DNA from: AP-15 sp963736715
GTDB lineage: Bacteria > Pseudomonadota > Alphaproteobacteria > ATCC43930 > CGMCC-115725
Reading direction: 5' to 3'
Assembly (NCBI GenBank): GCA_963736715.1
Contig: CAVTQA010000019.1
Location: 248,001 to 312,000, forward strand
DNA: 64,000 bases
The notes beneath the pieces are model-generated. The model did no database searches and was not told the origin of the DNA. It was given only the letters and a program-made list of their open reading frames with translations. Numbering within the stretch: the first letter of the stretch is position 1; each line of letters starts with the position of its first letter. A program made the position numbers and the translations under genes. Positions 42,225 through 50,871 of this stretch are shown here, piece by piece.

Positions 42225-42806
42225 ATGAGCGAGGTGGAGGAGAAAAAGCCGGCGGGGCAGCGCATTCTCGATACCGCCTCGGAAATGTTCTATCGCGACG
42301 GAGTTCGGGCGGTCGGGATCGATGCGATCATCGCGCGATCCGGTGTCGCGAAGATGAGCCTTTACCGTAATTTCCCGTCAAAAGATGCCCTGGTCGCGGC
42401 CTGGCTCGAGGACCGCAATGCGTTTTTCTGGCAGCGTTGGGAAAAGGCGGAGACCTCCCGCGCCGGCGATCCGCGGAGTCAACTCGAAGCGATCCTCGAC
42501 ATGGTTGCCGCAACATCCTCGCACCCGAAATGGCGAGGCTGCCCGTTTCTCAACACCGGAACCGAATTTCCCGAGCCCGACCACCCCGCGCGCGCCGTGA
42601 TCCTCGACCATAAGCGAGCTGTCCGCGAGCGCCTCCGTGCGCTGGCCGCCACTGCAGCAGCCCGCGACCCCGACCTCCTCGCCCAGCAGTTACAGCTGCT
42701 GATCGACGGCGCCTACGCGATCGGCCAATCGCTTGGCCCGAACGGGCCGGCGAAAACCGTCGCCAGCGCCGGGCGCGCGCTTATCGCGGCCCAAATGGAG
42801 CGGTGA
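42225..42806 (+). CDS. TetR family transcriptional regulator
   Basis: The N-terminal helix-turn-helix domain is clear: RILDTASEMFYRDGVRAVGIDAIIARSGVAKMSLYRNFPSKDALVAAWL (GxxxxxxxxIxxxAGV...LYxxFxxKxxL pattern). The C-terminal half is helical and begins LEAILDMVAATSSHPKWRGCPFLN, a ligand-binding region seen in a common TetR subgroup. It probably represses itself and the divergent MFS gene via the AGACAG palindrome. Length (193 aa) is normal. Confidence 0.93.
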   Translation: MSEVEEKKPAGQRILDTASEMFYRDGVRAVGIDAIIARSGVAKMSLYRNFPSKDALVAAWLEDRNAFFWQRWEKAETSRAGDPRSQLEAILDMVAATSSHPKWRGCPFLNTGTEFPEPDHPARAVILDHKRAVRERLRALAATAAARDPDLLAQQLQLLIDGAYAIGQSLGPNGPAKTVASAGRALIAAQMER

Positions 42807-42826
42807 CTCCGAAGTTTCGCCCGCAG

Positions 42827-42965
42827 GCCCTCACCCGCCTCACTGCGGTCGGCACCCTCTCCCGCAGTGCGCGAGAGGGGTTATCGGAGCGCAATTCAAA
42901 GCCCCTCTCCCGGACGGCACGGTGGGAGAGGGAGGATCCGGCGCCAGGACTGGGTGGGTGAGGGC
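42827..42965. repeat. Palindromic intergenic element with GCCCTCACCC/GGGTGAGGGC ends
   Basis: A 139-bp element flanked by perfect 10-bp inverted ends, holding two inner hairpin-forming blocks of the CCCTCTCCCG ... GGGAGAGGG type. It sits between tetR and the alpha/beta hydrolase gene. A related CCCTCTCC hairpin occurs at 46646-46665. These look like dispersed non-coding repeats, possibly RNA-folding or REP-like. Confidence 0.8.
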
Positions 42966-43008
42966 TGCACTGGTATCCTTGCTTGCGCAACATGATGGAG
43001 CACTTCCG

Positions 43009-43827
43009 ATGCCGTCAATTCCTCTCGACGAAGGCTTTTCCCTCCACTGCGCCGTCGACGATTACTTGTGGCCATGGGAGGCGCCAATACCCGTGTTGAT
43101 GATGCACGGCTTCGCGCGCAATGCGAATTTCTGGAACCGCTGGGTCCCGGCGATCGCCGATAGCCGCAGCGTTTATCGGCCCGATCTTTTGGGGTGCGGC
43201 AAATCCGACATTCCGGCTCCGGGCTACGCCTACACTCCAGAAAAGATCGGCGCCCAGATCTTGGCGGTGCTCGATGCCTACTCGCTGCCGCAGGTACATT
43301 GGGTGGGCGAATCCTCGGGTGGGATCATCGGGTTGCTACTCGCCGCGGCATATCCCGAACGCTTTGCCAGCCTTGTCTTGTGCAATACCCCGACGCGCAT
43401 TCCCGACGAGATCCGCGGGATCTACGCCCTCGGCCAAGAGAGTACGGCCGCCGCGATCCGGGCCCATGGCACCGGCGAGTGGTGCCGGCAAACCCTCGGC
43501 TACCGGCTCGACCTCGAGCATGCGAGCCGAGATTTGCAGGAATGGGTCATCGCCGAGATGGACAGGACGCGCCCGGATGTCGCCGCCGCCCTCCACGAAT
43601 GCTTTGAAGCGGTCGATGCAAGGCCGCTTGTTCCAGGGATCAACGCTCCGGTGCTGCTGCTGAGCGGCGACAAGAGCCGGATCGCCTCGGAGCAGCAGAA
43701 AATTCTCGCCGAAAGGCTGCCGCACGGACGGCTGGAACTGTTTGCCGGGTACGGGCACGGCGTCAACCTGCTCCAGCCGGAGCGCTGTGCGCGGACGGCT
43801 CTCGAATTCTGGCGGACGGTCGAATAG
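43009..43827 (+). CDS. Alpha/beta hydrolase
   Basis: An alpha/beta-hydrolase fold with HGFARNANFWNRW (oxyanion strand), nucleophile elbow GESSGG (Ser in GxSxG form), a DKSRI acid segment and the final His in AGYGHGVNLLQPERCA. The typical order Ser-Asp-His and about 272 residues fit esterases, lactonases and C-C hydrolases of catabolic pathways. ATG 43009 is chosen because GGAG is placed eight bases upstream; the longer frame from 42733 crosses tetR and the repeat. The next gene (luciferase-like) begins 8 bp after its stop, so the two are probably an operon. Confidence 0.87.
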   Translation: MPSIPLDEGFSLHCAVDDYLWPWEAPIPVLMMHGFARNANFWNRWVPAIADSRSVYRPDLLGCGKSDIPAPGYAYTPEKIGAQILAVLDAYSLPQVHWVGESSGGIIGLLLAAAYPERFASLVLCNTPTRIPDEIRGIYALGQESTAAAIRAHGTGEWCRQTLGYRLDLEHASRDLQEWVIAEMDRTRPDVAAALHECFEAVDARPLVPGINAPVLLLSGDKSRIASEQQKILAERLPHGRLELFAGYGHGVNLLQPERCARTALEFWRTVE

Positions 43828-43835
43828 GTGCAGCG

Positions 43836-44828
43836 GTGAAGCTCGGGGTTCTGCAGTTCTTCAGCTGGCCGGAGCGGCGGGTCGATCTGGCCACGGTCTA
43901 TGCCCGCGCCTTGGAGCGGATCGAGATCATGGACCGCACCGGCTATGACGCGGTGTGGCTCGCCGAGCATCACTTCAGCAGCTTCAGCGTCTGTCCCTCG
44001 GTGCACATGGTCGGGACACTGGCCGCCGCGCGGACGCAGCGTCTGCGCATCGGCACGGCGGTGTCGCTCGCCCCGTTCTACCATCCCTTGCGGCTCGCCG
44101 AGGAAGTGGCCCTGCTCGACGTGCTGTCCGGCGGCCGGGTCAATTGGGGCGCCGGCCGCGGCTTCGCGCGGGTCGAATTCACCGCCTTCGGCGTGCCGCC
44201 CGAGGAGAGCGCCTCGCGGTTCCGCGAGACGGTCGAGATCGTGTTGCGGGCCTGGACCGACGAGCGCCTCAACTTCACCGGCCAGCATTTCCGCTTCGAG
44301 GACCTCGAGATATTGCCAAAGCCGGCACAACAGCCGCATCCGCCGGTCTGGATGGCGGCAAGCTCAGAGGGGGCGATCGAATGGGCGGCGGCCCGGGGTT
44401 TTTCGATCCTGATGGACCCGCACTCATCGGGCATCGAGATCGGCCGCAAGCGGCGGCTCTACGCCGAGAAACTCGCTGCCGCCGGCTTCTCCGAGGCCGG
44501 CCGCGACATCCCGATTGCACGCCTGGTGGCGGTTTCCGACAGCGCCGGTGAGGCGGCGATGGTCGCGCGCAGCGGCGCCGAATGGATCCTCAATTCCTAT
44601 CTCGGCGCACAGCATCGGCCGGTAATCCAAGGATCCTTCACGCCGGCGGGCGTCGACCCGGTCCAGCGCTACCTCGACGAGGTGATCCTGCACGGCACCC
44701 CGGACAAGGTCGGCGACGAGATCCTGCGGCTGCGCGACGAGATCGGCCTCGATTATCTGTTGTGCGCGCCGCTCAGTCACCAATCCTTTATGCTGCTGAC
44801 CGAAAAGGTGCTGCCCCGCATCATGTGA
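43836..44828 (+). CDS. Luciferase-like flavin-dependent oxidoreductase
   Basis: An LLM-class TIM-barrel protein of 330 aa: KLGVLQFFSWPE, GYDAVWLAEHHFSSFSVCPS, RIGTAVSLAPFYHPLRLAEEVALLDVLSGGRVNWGAGRGF and PVWMAASSEGAIEWAAARGF. The EHHF and SGGRxNxGxGRGF blocks are typical of alkanal/limonene-type monooxygenases and related enzymes. It starts with GTG, 8 bp after the hydrolase gene, so the pair likely acts on the same compound, with monooxygenation and hydrolysis in sequence. The compound is unknown. Confidence 0.88.
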   Translation: MKLGVLQFFSWPERRVDLATVYARALERIEIMDRTGYDAVWLAEHHFSSFSVCPSVHMVGTLAAARTQRLRIGTAVSLAPFYHPLRLAEEVALLDVLSGGRVNWGAGRGFARVEFTAFGVPPEESASRFRETVEIVLRAWTDERLNFTGQHFRFEDLEILPKPAQQPHPPVWMAASSEGAIEWAAARGFSILMDPHSSGIEIGRKRRLYAEKLAAAGFSEAGRDIPIARLVAVSDSAGEAAMVARSGAEWILNSYLGAQHRPVIQGSFTPAGVDPVQRYLDEVILHGTPDKVGDEILRLRDEIGLDYLLCAPLSHQSFMLLTEKVLPRIM

Positions 44829-44859
44829 AGGCGTCGCCGGCCCCTCACCCCGATCGTTC

Positions 44860-46464
44860 TCACGCCGCCGCACTGTCCTCGCGGATCATTGCCGCACCCT
44901 TCTCGCCGATCATGATCGTCGGCGCGTTGGTATTGCCGGTCGTCACGGTCGGCATCACCGAGGCGTCGACGACGCGCAGCCCGCTGATCCCCCGAACCCG
45001 CAGCCGCGAATCGACGACGGCCATTGGATCCTCTCCCATCCGGCAGGTGCCCACCGGGTGATGCAGGTTCATCCCGGCCCGGCGCATGAAGTCGATCAGC
45101 GCGTCATCCGAATTCAGATCAGAACCGGGCATTGTCTCGGTGGCGCTGTGGCGGGCCAAGGGGGTGGCCGCAAAAATCTTCCGGGCATGGCGGCTCCCGG
45201 AGAGCAGGACCTGTTCGTCGCTCGCTGCCGACAGGTAATTCGGACGGATCGCCGGCGGCTGAAACGGGTCCGGAGCCTGCGCCATGATCGTCCCGCGGCT
45301 GTCCGGCCGCACAGCGCACACGACGATCGTCATGCCCGGCTCCCGCTCGAGCCGCCCGATACCGTTCGGATCGTAGCTGCCTGGGGTGAACAGCAATTGC
45401 AGATCCGGGCTCGCCAGCCCTTCGCGGCTGCGGCAGAACACCATCGCAGTGGTGACGCCAAAGGTCAGCGCACCGCGGCCGGTCGCGGCAAACCGCCCGA
45501 TCTCGCGCGCCAGCCGTGCACCTCGCGCCAGCTGATTGACCGACACCTCGTCCTTCACGCGGTGCGTCACCCGAACCGCGAAATGGTCCGAGAGATTGGC
45601 GCCGACCCCGGGCAATTCGTGCACGATCCCCACGCCGATCGACTGCAGATGGCTGCCCGGGCCGATGCCCGAAATCTGCAGCAAATGCGGCGAATTGACC
45701 GTGCCGCCGCTGACCACGACCTCGCGCGCCGCGGCAACCCGCCGGTCGGTGCCGTTCTGGCGAAACGCGACGCCGGTGCAGCGTCTTCCGTCGAACAGGA
45801 GCCGCGTCGCGACCGCCTTGGTCGCGACCCGCAGGTTCTGGCGCCGCCGCGCCTCGGCCAAAAAGGTTCGCGCCGTCGATCCGCGCAACCGCCCCCGCCG
45901 CGTCATCTGCGAATAGCCGACGCCATCCTGCTGCGCGCCGTTGTAGTCGCGGGTGAACGGAAACCCGGCCTCTTGCGCCGCTTCGACAAAACGATGCGTC
46001 AATGGCAGAATGGTCCGGTAATCCTCGACGAAGAGCGGACCGCCCTTGCCGCGATACTCCAACTCCCCGGACACATAATGTTCCGACTTCTTGAAATAGG
46101 GTAGGACATCCGCATAGCTCCAGCCGCGGCAGCCCATCTGCGCCCAGCCGTCGTAATCCGCCGGGTTGCCGCGGACATAGAGCATGCCGTTGATCGAGCT
46201 GGTGCCGCCCAGCACCCTGCCACGCGGCCAATGCAATGACCGATTGGCCGTGCCTTCCTCCGCCTCGGCGTAGTAATTCCAGTTGACCAGCGGATTGGCC
46301 CGCAAATGCAAAGCGCCGGCCGGCACATGGATCATCGGGTGCCAGTCGCTGGGGCCGGCTTCGAGCAATACCACCAGCGCGCCGTCCTCGCTCAACCGAT
46401 CGGCGAGCACGCACCCCGCCGACCCGGCCCCGACGATGACGTAATCAGCCTGCAGATCCGTCAT
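44860..46464 (-). CDS. GMC family FAD oxidoreductase (choline dehydrogenase-like)
   Basis: A 534-residue protein with the FAD dinucleotide motif VIVGAGSAGCVLADRLSEDG at the N-terminus, the GMC signature HWPRGRVLGGTSSINGM, VVSGGTVNSPHLLQISGIG (second signature), and the C-terminal catalytic HHPVGTCRMG and VVDASVMPTVTTGNTNAPTIMIGEK. It would oxidise an alcohol to an aldehyde in the cytoplasm. ATG 46464 has an excellent AAGGAGG site. It is convergent with the upstream luciferase-like gene, and its neighbours (monooxygenase, hydrolase, nitroreductase) suggest catabolism of a xenobiotic or plant compound. Confidence 0.92.
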   Translation of the reverse strand: MTDLQADYVIVGAGSAGCVLADRLSEDGALVVLLEAGPSDWHPMIHVPAGALHLRANPLVNWNYYAEAEEGTANRSLHWPRGRVLGGTSSINGMLYVRGNPADYDGWAQMGCRGWSYADVLPYFKKSEHYVSGELEYRGKGGPLFVEDYRTILPLTHRFVEAAQEAGFPFTRDYNGAQQDGVGYSQMTRRGRLRGSTARTFLAEARRRQNLRVATKAVATRLLFDGRRCTGVAFRQNGTDRRVAAAREVVVSGGTVNSPHLLQISGIGPGSHLQSIGVGIVHELPGVGANLSDHFAVRVTHRVKDEVSVNQLARGARLAREIGRFAATGRGALTFGVTTAMVFCRSREGLASPDLQLLFTPGSYDPNGIGRLEREPGMTIVVCAVRPDSRGTIMAQAPDPFQPPAIRPNYLSAASDEQVLLSGSRHARKIFAATPLARHSATETMPGSDLNSDDALIDFMRRAGMNLHHPVGTCRMGEDPMAVVDSRLRVRGISGLRVVDASVMPTVTTGNTNAPTIMIGEKGAAMIREDSAAA

Positions 46465-46645
46465 TACCTCCTTCCTTCGCACGCGGCCCCTTCCCATTCC
46501 CTCGTCCGCGAGCAGGGGAGGGTTAGCGTGGGGGCACTCACCTCATCTCGCCGTCGGGAACCTTCAGCGTCGGCACATCTGTCTCCCGGTTGTCAGAACT
46601 CACGCTAGCTACGGGATACCATTGACGACAACCCATAAAATCAGC

Positions 46646-46665
46646 CCCTCTCCTGCGGGAGAGGG
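46646..46665. repeat. CCCTCTCC hairpin upstream of nitroreductase
   Basis: An 8-bp perfect stem with a 4-base loop, ten bases upstream of the nitroreductase ribosome binding site. It matches the inner arms of the 42.8-kb element and could be a solo copy of the same repeat; whether it affects the mRNA is unknown. Confidence 0.6.
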
Positions 46666-46684
46666 CGCCGACGAGGAGATGAGC

Positions 46685-47515
46685 ATGAGCTACGAGGCTG
46701 AGTGGCGGGCGCGCTTCGGCGAAGCAACCGAACCCGCGCCGGAAATACCCGACTTGCCATGGCTGCGCCAAGTCCTGATGCGGCGTACCCATCGGCGTTA
46801 TGCCGAGCGCCCGGTGCCCGAGCCCTTGCTGCGCCTATTGCTGGGGACGGCCTTTTCAGCCTCCGCGAAATCGGATTTCCAGCAAGCCAGCGTCATTTGG
46901 GTCAGGAACCGCCAAAGCCGCGACTGCCTCACGGCGCTCGTGCCCGACATGCCGTGGGTCGGCAACGCCCCGGAATTTTTGGTCTTTTGTGGAGACGCCC
47001 ACCGCCTCGAGCGGATCGGCGAGCTGCGCGGCCACAAAAACGAGAACGGCAAGCTCGAAGGATTTTTCAACGCCGCCATCGACGCAGCGCTGGTCTTGCA
47101 GACCTTCATCCTGGCTGCCGAGACCGCGGGTCTCGGGTGCTGTCCGATCAGCGTCCTCCGCAATCATGCCGACGCGGTTGCCGACATTTTGGGTCTGCCT
47201 GACAAGGTATTCCCGGTAGCGGGGCTGTGTGTCGGCTACCCCGCCGTCGCCGGACACGTCAGCATGCGCCTGCCGCTCGAAGCGAGCGTGCACGTCGACC
47301 ATTATGACGACCGGCGGCTTGCCGAAACTGTCGATGCCTATGACCGGCGCCGCGATGCGCGATACGCGCTGCCGCGTGAGCAGCAACGCTCGCCCGATGT
47401 TTTTGGCTATGCGTCTTTTTACGGTTGGTCGGAAGATAAGGCGCGGCAGGCCGTCCAACCCGAAGGCCAACGCTTTCCGACGTTCTTACGCACGCGCGGT
47501 TTCTCACTGGATTGA
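46685..47515 (+). CDS. Nitroreductase family protein (NfsA/FRP-like)
   Basis: A 276-residue flavin reductase fold: RRTHRRYAERPVPEPLLRLLLGTAFSASAKSDFQQAS (FMN phosphate and ring site), FNAAIDAALVLQTFILAAETAGLGCCPIS (dimer helix) and a C-terminal VGYPAVAGHVSMRLPLEA arm. It should use NAD(P)H to reduce nitro compounds, quinones or a flavin for a monooxygenase. ATG 46685 is placed six bases after GGAG; the in-frame ATG 46679 is too close. It lies divergent to the GMC oxidoreductase. Confidence 0.88.
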   Translation: MSYEAEWRARFGEATEPAPEIPDLPWLRQVLMRRTHRRYAERPVPEPLLRLLLGTAFSASAKSDFQQASVIWVRNRQSRDCLTALVPDMPWVGNAPEFLVFCGDAHRLERIGELRGHKNENGKLEGFFNAAIDAALVLQTFILAAETAGLGCCPISVLRNHADAVADILGLPDKVFPVAGLCVGYPAVAGHVSMRLPLEASVHVDHYDDRRLAETVDAYDRRRDARYALPREQQRSPDVFGYASFYGWSEDKARQAVQPEGQRFPTFLRTRGFSLD

Positions 47516-47604
47516 CCGTCCTCGGCCGGACCCGCCCTGGAAGCGGGCCTCTTAGAGACTACATTCTGCGCGGCTGATCCGCCCCAAGCCTCCGCGAGAC
47601 TCCG

Positions 47605-48963
47605 ATGATTGACATCTCACGCCCGCACCACTCGGCTGTAAGGGCCGCCGCTGTCGTCCTGGTCTCGCTGACGCTGTACGCCTGCGACAGCGCCGGGGCG
47701 GGCACCGGAGGCTACCCGGCCGACCCGAGTGATCTCGGCCTGATCCAGGACGCGATGAAGCAGGTCGAGAAAAATTACGTCGCGCCGGTGACCGGCGGCG
47801 AGCTCGCCAAGGATGCTCTGAAGGGCATGCTGACGCGTCTCGATCCGCATTCCGATTACATGGATCAGGAGCAATATCAGCAGATGACCGCGGTGACCCG
47901 CGGCCAATTCGGCGGCATCGGCGTCGAGCTGACGCTCGAAGGCAAGGTGCCGGAGGTGATCTCGCCGATCGACGGCACGCCGGCCGCCGAGGCGGGAATC
48001 GAGCCGGGAGACCGCATCGTCAAGATCGACGCCCTTCCGACCACAGGCATGGATGTCGAGGAAGTGGTCAAGCGGCTGCGCGGGCCTCCGGGGAGCAGGG
48101 TGACCCTGTCTATTGCTCGCAACGACCGCGGCGCTTTCGACGTGACGCTGACCCGCAACGTGATCCGCGTCGTCTCGGTCAAATCAGACCTCAAGCCGAA
48201 CAACATCGGCTATGCCCGCATTACCACCTTTACCGAGAATACTGCCTCAGAGCTCGCTGGTGCGATCGAGAGAATGAAGACGCGGACGCAGGGCCGGCTG
48301 AACGGCTTCATCCTCGATTTGCGCAACGACCCCGGCGGTTTGCTCGATGCTTCGATCGATGTCGCCGGGGATTTTCTCGATGGCGGCGACGTGGTCACGA
48401 CTCGCGGCCGCAACACCGCAGACGACCATGTCTACCGCGCTCAGGTGAGCGGCGACATGCTGCGCGGGACACCCATCGTAGTGCTGATCAACAGCGCCTC
48501 GGCATCGGCTGCCGAAATCGTCGCCGGCGCCTTGCAGGACCACCGCCGCGCGACCGTCATGGGAACCCGCAGCTTTGGCAAGGGCTCGGTGCAGACGATA
48601 ATACCGTTGGAGGGCCGCGGCGCGCTCCGCCTGACGACTGCGCTATATTACACGCCGTCCGGCCGTTCCATTCAGGGCCAGGGCATTTCGCCCGATATCG
48701 TCGTCAATGTCCCGAAAAGCCAACAGGTGGCAAACGCCGTGATCAGCTTTGAAAGCGATCTCTACGGCGCTTTGAAAAACGGTGGCTCGATCAGTTCGCC
48801 AGCGGGCGCCAGCGCCGCAATCACCGCTCGGACCGGTAGCGCCGAGGCAGAGCACCCGATCAAGCCGATGATCATCGGGACCGGCAGCGACCCGCAGGTC
48901 GCCGCCGCTCTGGAATTTCTCCAAAAGGCGGTGCGCCGAGAGTCGGGAGCGCAGCACGGCTGA
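47605..48963 (+). CDS. S41 family carboxyl-terminal processing protease
   Basis: The N-terminal hydrophobic stretch ends in LTLYAC, a likely lipobox, so the protease is probably anchored in the periplasm. A PDZ domain covers about 100-185 (GIGVEL, AAEAGIEPGDRIVKID), followed by the S41 core with DLRNDPGGLL, the nucleophile Ser301 in SASASAAEI and Lys326 in SFGKGSVQ (25-residue spacing, as in CtpA/CtpB). It would trim or degrade envelope proteins. The next gene, a small lipoprotein, starts 22 bp later on the same strand, so they may work together. Confidence 0.92.
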   Translation: MIDISRPHHSAVRAAAVVLVSLTLYACDSAGAGTGGYPADPSDLGLIQDAMKQVEKNYVAPVTGGELAKDALKGMLTRLDPHSDYMDQEQYQQMTAVTRGQFGGIGVELTLEGKVPEVISPIDGTPAAEAGIEPGDRIVKIDALPTTGMDVEEVVKRLRGPPGSRVTLSIARNDRGAFDVTLTRNVIRVVSVKSDLKPNNIGYARITTFTENTASELAGAIERMKTRTQGRLNGFILDLRNDPGGLLDASIDVAGDFLDGGDVVTTRGRNTADDHVYRAQVSGDMLRGTPIVVLINSASASAAEIVAGALQDHRRATVMGTRSFGKGSVQTIIPLEGRGALRLTTALYYTPSGRSIQGQGISPDIVVNVPKSQQVANAVISFESDLYGALKNGGSISSPAGASAAITARTGSAEAEHPIKPMIIGTGSDPQVAAALEFLQKAVRRESGAQHG

Positions 48964-48985
48964 CACGATCGATCCTGGACGTTGG

Positions 48986-49492
48986 ATGCGCGCCGCCGCC
49001 TTTTTGCTGGCGCTGGCTCTCGTCGCCGCCTGCGCCTCCGAGAGCGGGTTGTCGCCATTGCCGACGGATCAAGTCCGTGCCCGCTTTCCTCCCGGCGGTG
49101 TCGTCAACAGCATCGAGATCGATGCGGTCGACCGCCTGCCGCTGCGTACTGCGGAGCTGGTCGCGCCCGACGGCCAGGCGACACCGGCTTCGTACCTCCA
49201 TGTCAACCCGTCGCCGAGCGTCGCGTTTTACCAAAGACAGATCGATACTCCCTACGAAGGCAGCATCTTCGGCATCGACAAAGTCGCACCCGTTCCTGCC
49301 GAGGTGACCGGCGCACCGCAGGGCGATGCCCAACTTCTGGCGATGGTCTCGACCGCCTCGATCCCGGTGCCGGACGAAATCGAATATCGCCGGGACTGGC
49401 GCAGCTATCGCATCTTTCTCAGTTTCGGCGATCTCGCCGGCGAAGTCGAACGGCGCATCCTGCCCGCTCCCGAGCCGCCGCCGAAAGGCTAG
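48986..49492 (+). CDS. Predicted lipoprotein of unknown function
   Basis: A 168-residue protein with a signal peptide ending in LVAAC (lipobox), followed by a beta-rich-looking region (LPLRTAELVAPDGQ, YRIFLSFGD). No named domain is recognised. It lies 22 bp downstream of the S41 protease and could be its adaptor or partner, by analogy with lipoproteins paired with C-terminal processing proteases; that is inference. Confidence 0.72.
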   Translation: MRAAAFLLALALVAACASESGLSPLPTDQVRARFPPGGVVNSIEIDAVDRLPLRTAELVAPDGQATPASYLHVNPSPSVAFYQRQIDTPYEGSIFGIDKVAPVPAEVTGAPQGDAQLLAMVSTASIPVPDEIEYRRDWRSYRIFLSFGDLAGEVERRILPAPEPPPKG

Positions 49493-49500
49493 CACCCGCC

Positions 49501-49630
49501 GTTGCGAGCCCCCGGGTCGGCGCAGAGCGCCGCCCGAGGACAGGCTCCGCGAAGCAATCTCGGGCCAAGGAGCGCTTGCCGGATCGGGATTGCGTCGTCG
49601 CGCGAGGCGCTCCTCGCAATGACAGGGAAC
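49501..49630. repeat. Dispersed palindromic intergenic element
   Basis: No gene is seen here. The left part contains GCCCGAGGACAGGCTCCG (49532-49549), the exact reverse complement of 63471-63488 inside the broken gene at the end of the window. The right part contains GATTGCGTCGTCGCGCGAGG and CGCAATGACAGG, a widespread style of alphaproteobacterial repeat. It is a composite of two small repeat types between the lipoprotein and folE genes. Confidence 0.78.
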
Positions 49631-49663
49631 TCACGGCGCGAGGAAAAAGCCCGCGCGTCGGGC

Positions 49664-50320
49664 TCAGACGTTGTCGAGCTTGGCGCCGCCCGGGGTGCCG
49701 ATCATTGACAGCACCTCGCGCCGGCTCGACGGGTCGTCACGGAAGGCGCCGAGCATCCGGCTGGTCACCATCGTGACGCCGGGCTTGTGCACGCCGCGCG
49801 TGGTCATGCATTGGTGAGCCGCCTCGATCACCACGGCCACCCCCTTGGGCTGCAACACCTCGTCGAGCGTGTTGGCGATCTGCGCCGTCATTTTCTCCTG
49901 AATCTGCAATCGCTTGGCATAGACTTCGACGAGCCGTGCGAGCTTTGAAATGCCGACCACCCGCTTGTTCGGCAGATAGGCGACGTGCACCTTGCCGATG
50001 ATCGGCGCGATGTGGTGCTCGCAATGCGATTCGAAACGGATGTCCTTCAGCGCGACGATTTCGTCGTAACCATCGGTTTCCTCGAAGGTGCGCTGCAGCA
50101 GCGCTACCGGATCCACGCCGTAGCCGCTGAAGAACTCCTCGTAGGAGCGCACGACGCGGTCGGGAGTGCCGAGCAGCCCTTCGCGGCCGGGGTCGTCGCC
50201 GGCCCAGCGCAGCAGGGTGCGAACCGCCTCCAAGGCTTCCTCGCGGGTCGGCTGCCGAACCGGGACGGGTTGGAGGGAATTTTGAGACCGGGACACGGAA
50301 GGGGCGAAAGCTCGCGGCAT
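49664..50320 (-). CDS. folE: GTP cyclohydrolase I
   Basis: A 218-residue type I enzyme with the full signature set: DDPGREGLLGTPDRVVRSYEE, the zinc ligands in ESHCEHHIAPIIGK (Cys, His) and HQCMTTRGV (second Cys), and the active-site NKRVVGISKLARLVEVYAKRLQIQE. It converts GTP to dihydroneopterin triphosphate, the first step of folate (and queuosine/biopterin) synthesis. Transcribed away from the upstream lipoprotein; the apaG gene lies 66 bp before it on the same strand. Confidence 0.96.
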   Translation of the reverse strand: MPRAFAPSVSRSQNSLQPVPVRQPTREEALEAVRTLLRWAGDDPGREGLLGTPDRVVRSYEEFFSGYGVDPVALLQRTFEETDGYDEIVALKDIRFESHCEHHIAPIIGKVHVAYLPNKRVVGISKLARLVEVYAKRLQIQEKMTAQIANTLDEVLQPKGVAVVIEAAHQCMTTRGVHKPGVTMVTSRMLGAFRDDPSSRREVLSMIGTPGGAKLDNV

Positions 50321-50386
50321 CGAGGCTTCTCTTGTGGTTGGAAAGGTTACCGGAGGGAGCGCAATGTGGAGCGCTCCGGCCAGCGG

Positions 50387-50785
50387 TCAATTGAGCCGGA
50401 CCGGCTGGTGGGGGCTGTCGAGCGAGAAGGCGGGGATGCGGACCGAGAAGCTATCGCCGCCCCTCGTTTCCATCTGATACGTCCCCATCATGATCCCTGA
50501 CGGTGTCGGCAGCGGGGTGCCGCTGGTGTATTCGAAGGCCTCGCCGGGAGCGAGCATCGGTTGCTCGCCGACGACACCATCGCCGCGCACCTCCTTTATC
50601 TGTCCGCGGCCGTCGGTGATTTGCCAATGCCGGTGGCGCAGCTGGACGGTTTCCTTGCCGCGATTCTCGATGCGGACATGGTAGGCCCAAACATAATGGT
50701 TTTCGACCGGCGAGGACTGGTCCTCCAGATAGAACGGCTTGACCGTGACCTTGATGGATCGAGTGGTTTCTGAATACATGGTCAT
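50387..50785 (-). CDS. apaG: ApaG family protein
   Basis: A 132-residue protein matching ApaG: IKVTVKPFYLEDQSSP, YHVRIENRGKETVQLRHRHWQITDGRG, VRGDGVVGEQPMLAPGEAFEYTSGTPLPTPSGIMMGTY. These blocks build an immunoglobulin/fibronectin-like beta sandwich. The cellular role is not firmly known; it is linked to magnesium/cobalt and diadenosine polyphosphate phenotypes in enterobacteria. It precedes folE on the same strand, an arrangement that may be one transcript. Confidence 0.96.
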   Translation of the reverse strand: MTMYSETTRSIKVTVKPFYLEDQSSPVENHYVWAYHVRIENRGKETVQLRHRHWQITDGRGQIKEVRGDGVVGEQPMLAPGEAFEYTSGTPLPTPSGIMMGTYQMETRGGDSFSVRIPAFSLDSPHQPVRLN

Positions 50786-50871
50786 CGCCCTCTCGCATTC
50801 CGACCCGGCACGGCAGAGACCCGTGCCGGCAGGCAGATCGATCTACAATGTCGGCCACGCGCCGAAACGCG

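Noticed and set aside
42733..43008. Long N-terminal extension of the alpha/beta hydrolase
   Set aside because: It runs through the end of tetR and the 139-bp repeat; the ATG at 43009 has a proper ribosome binding site and starts at the domain.
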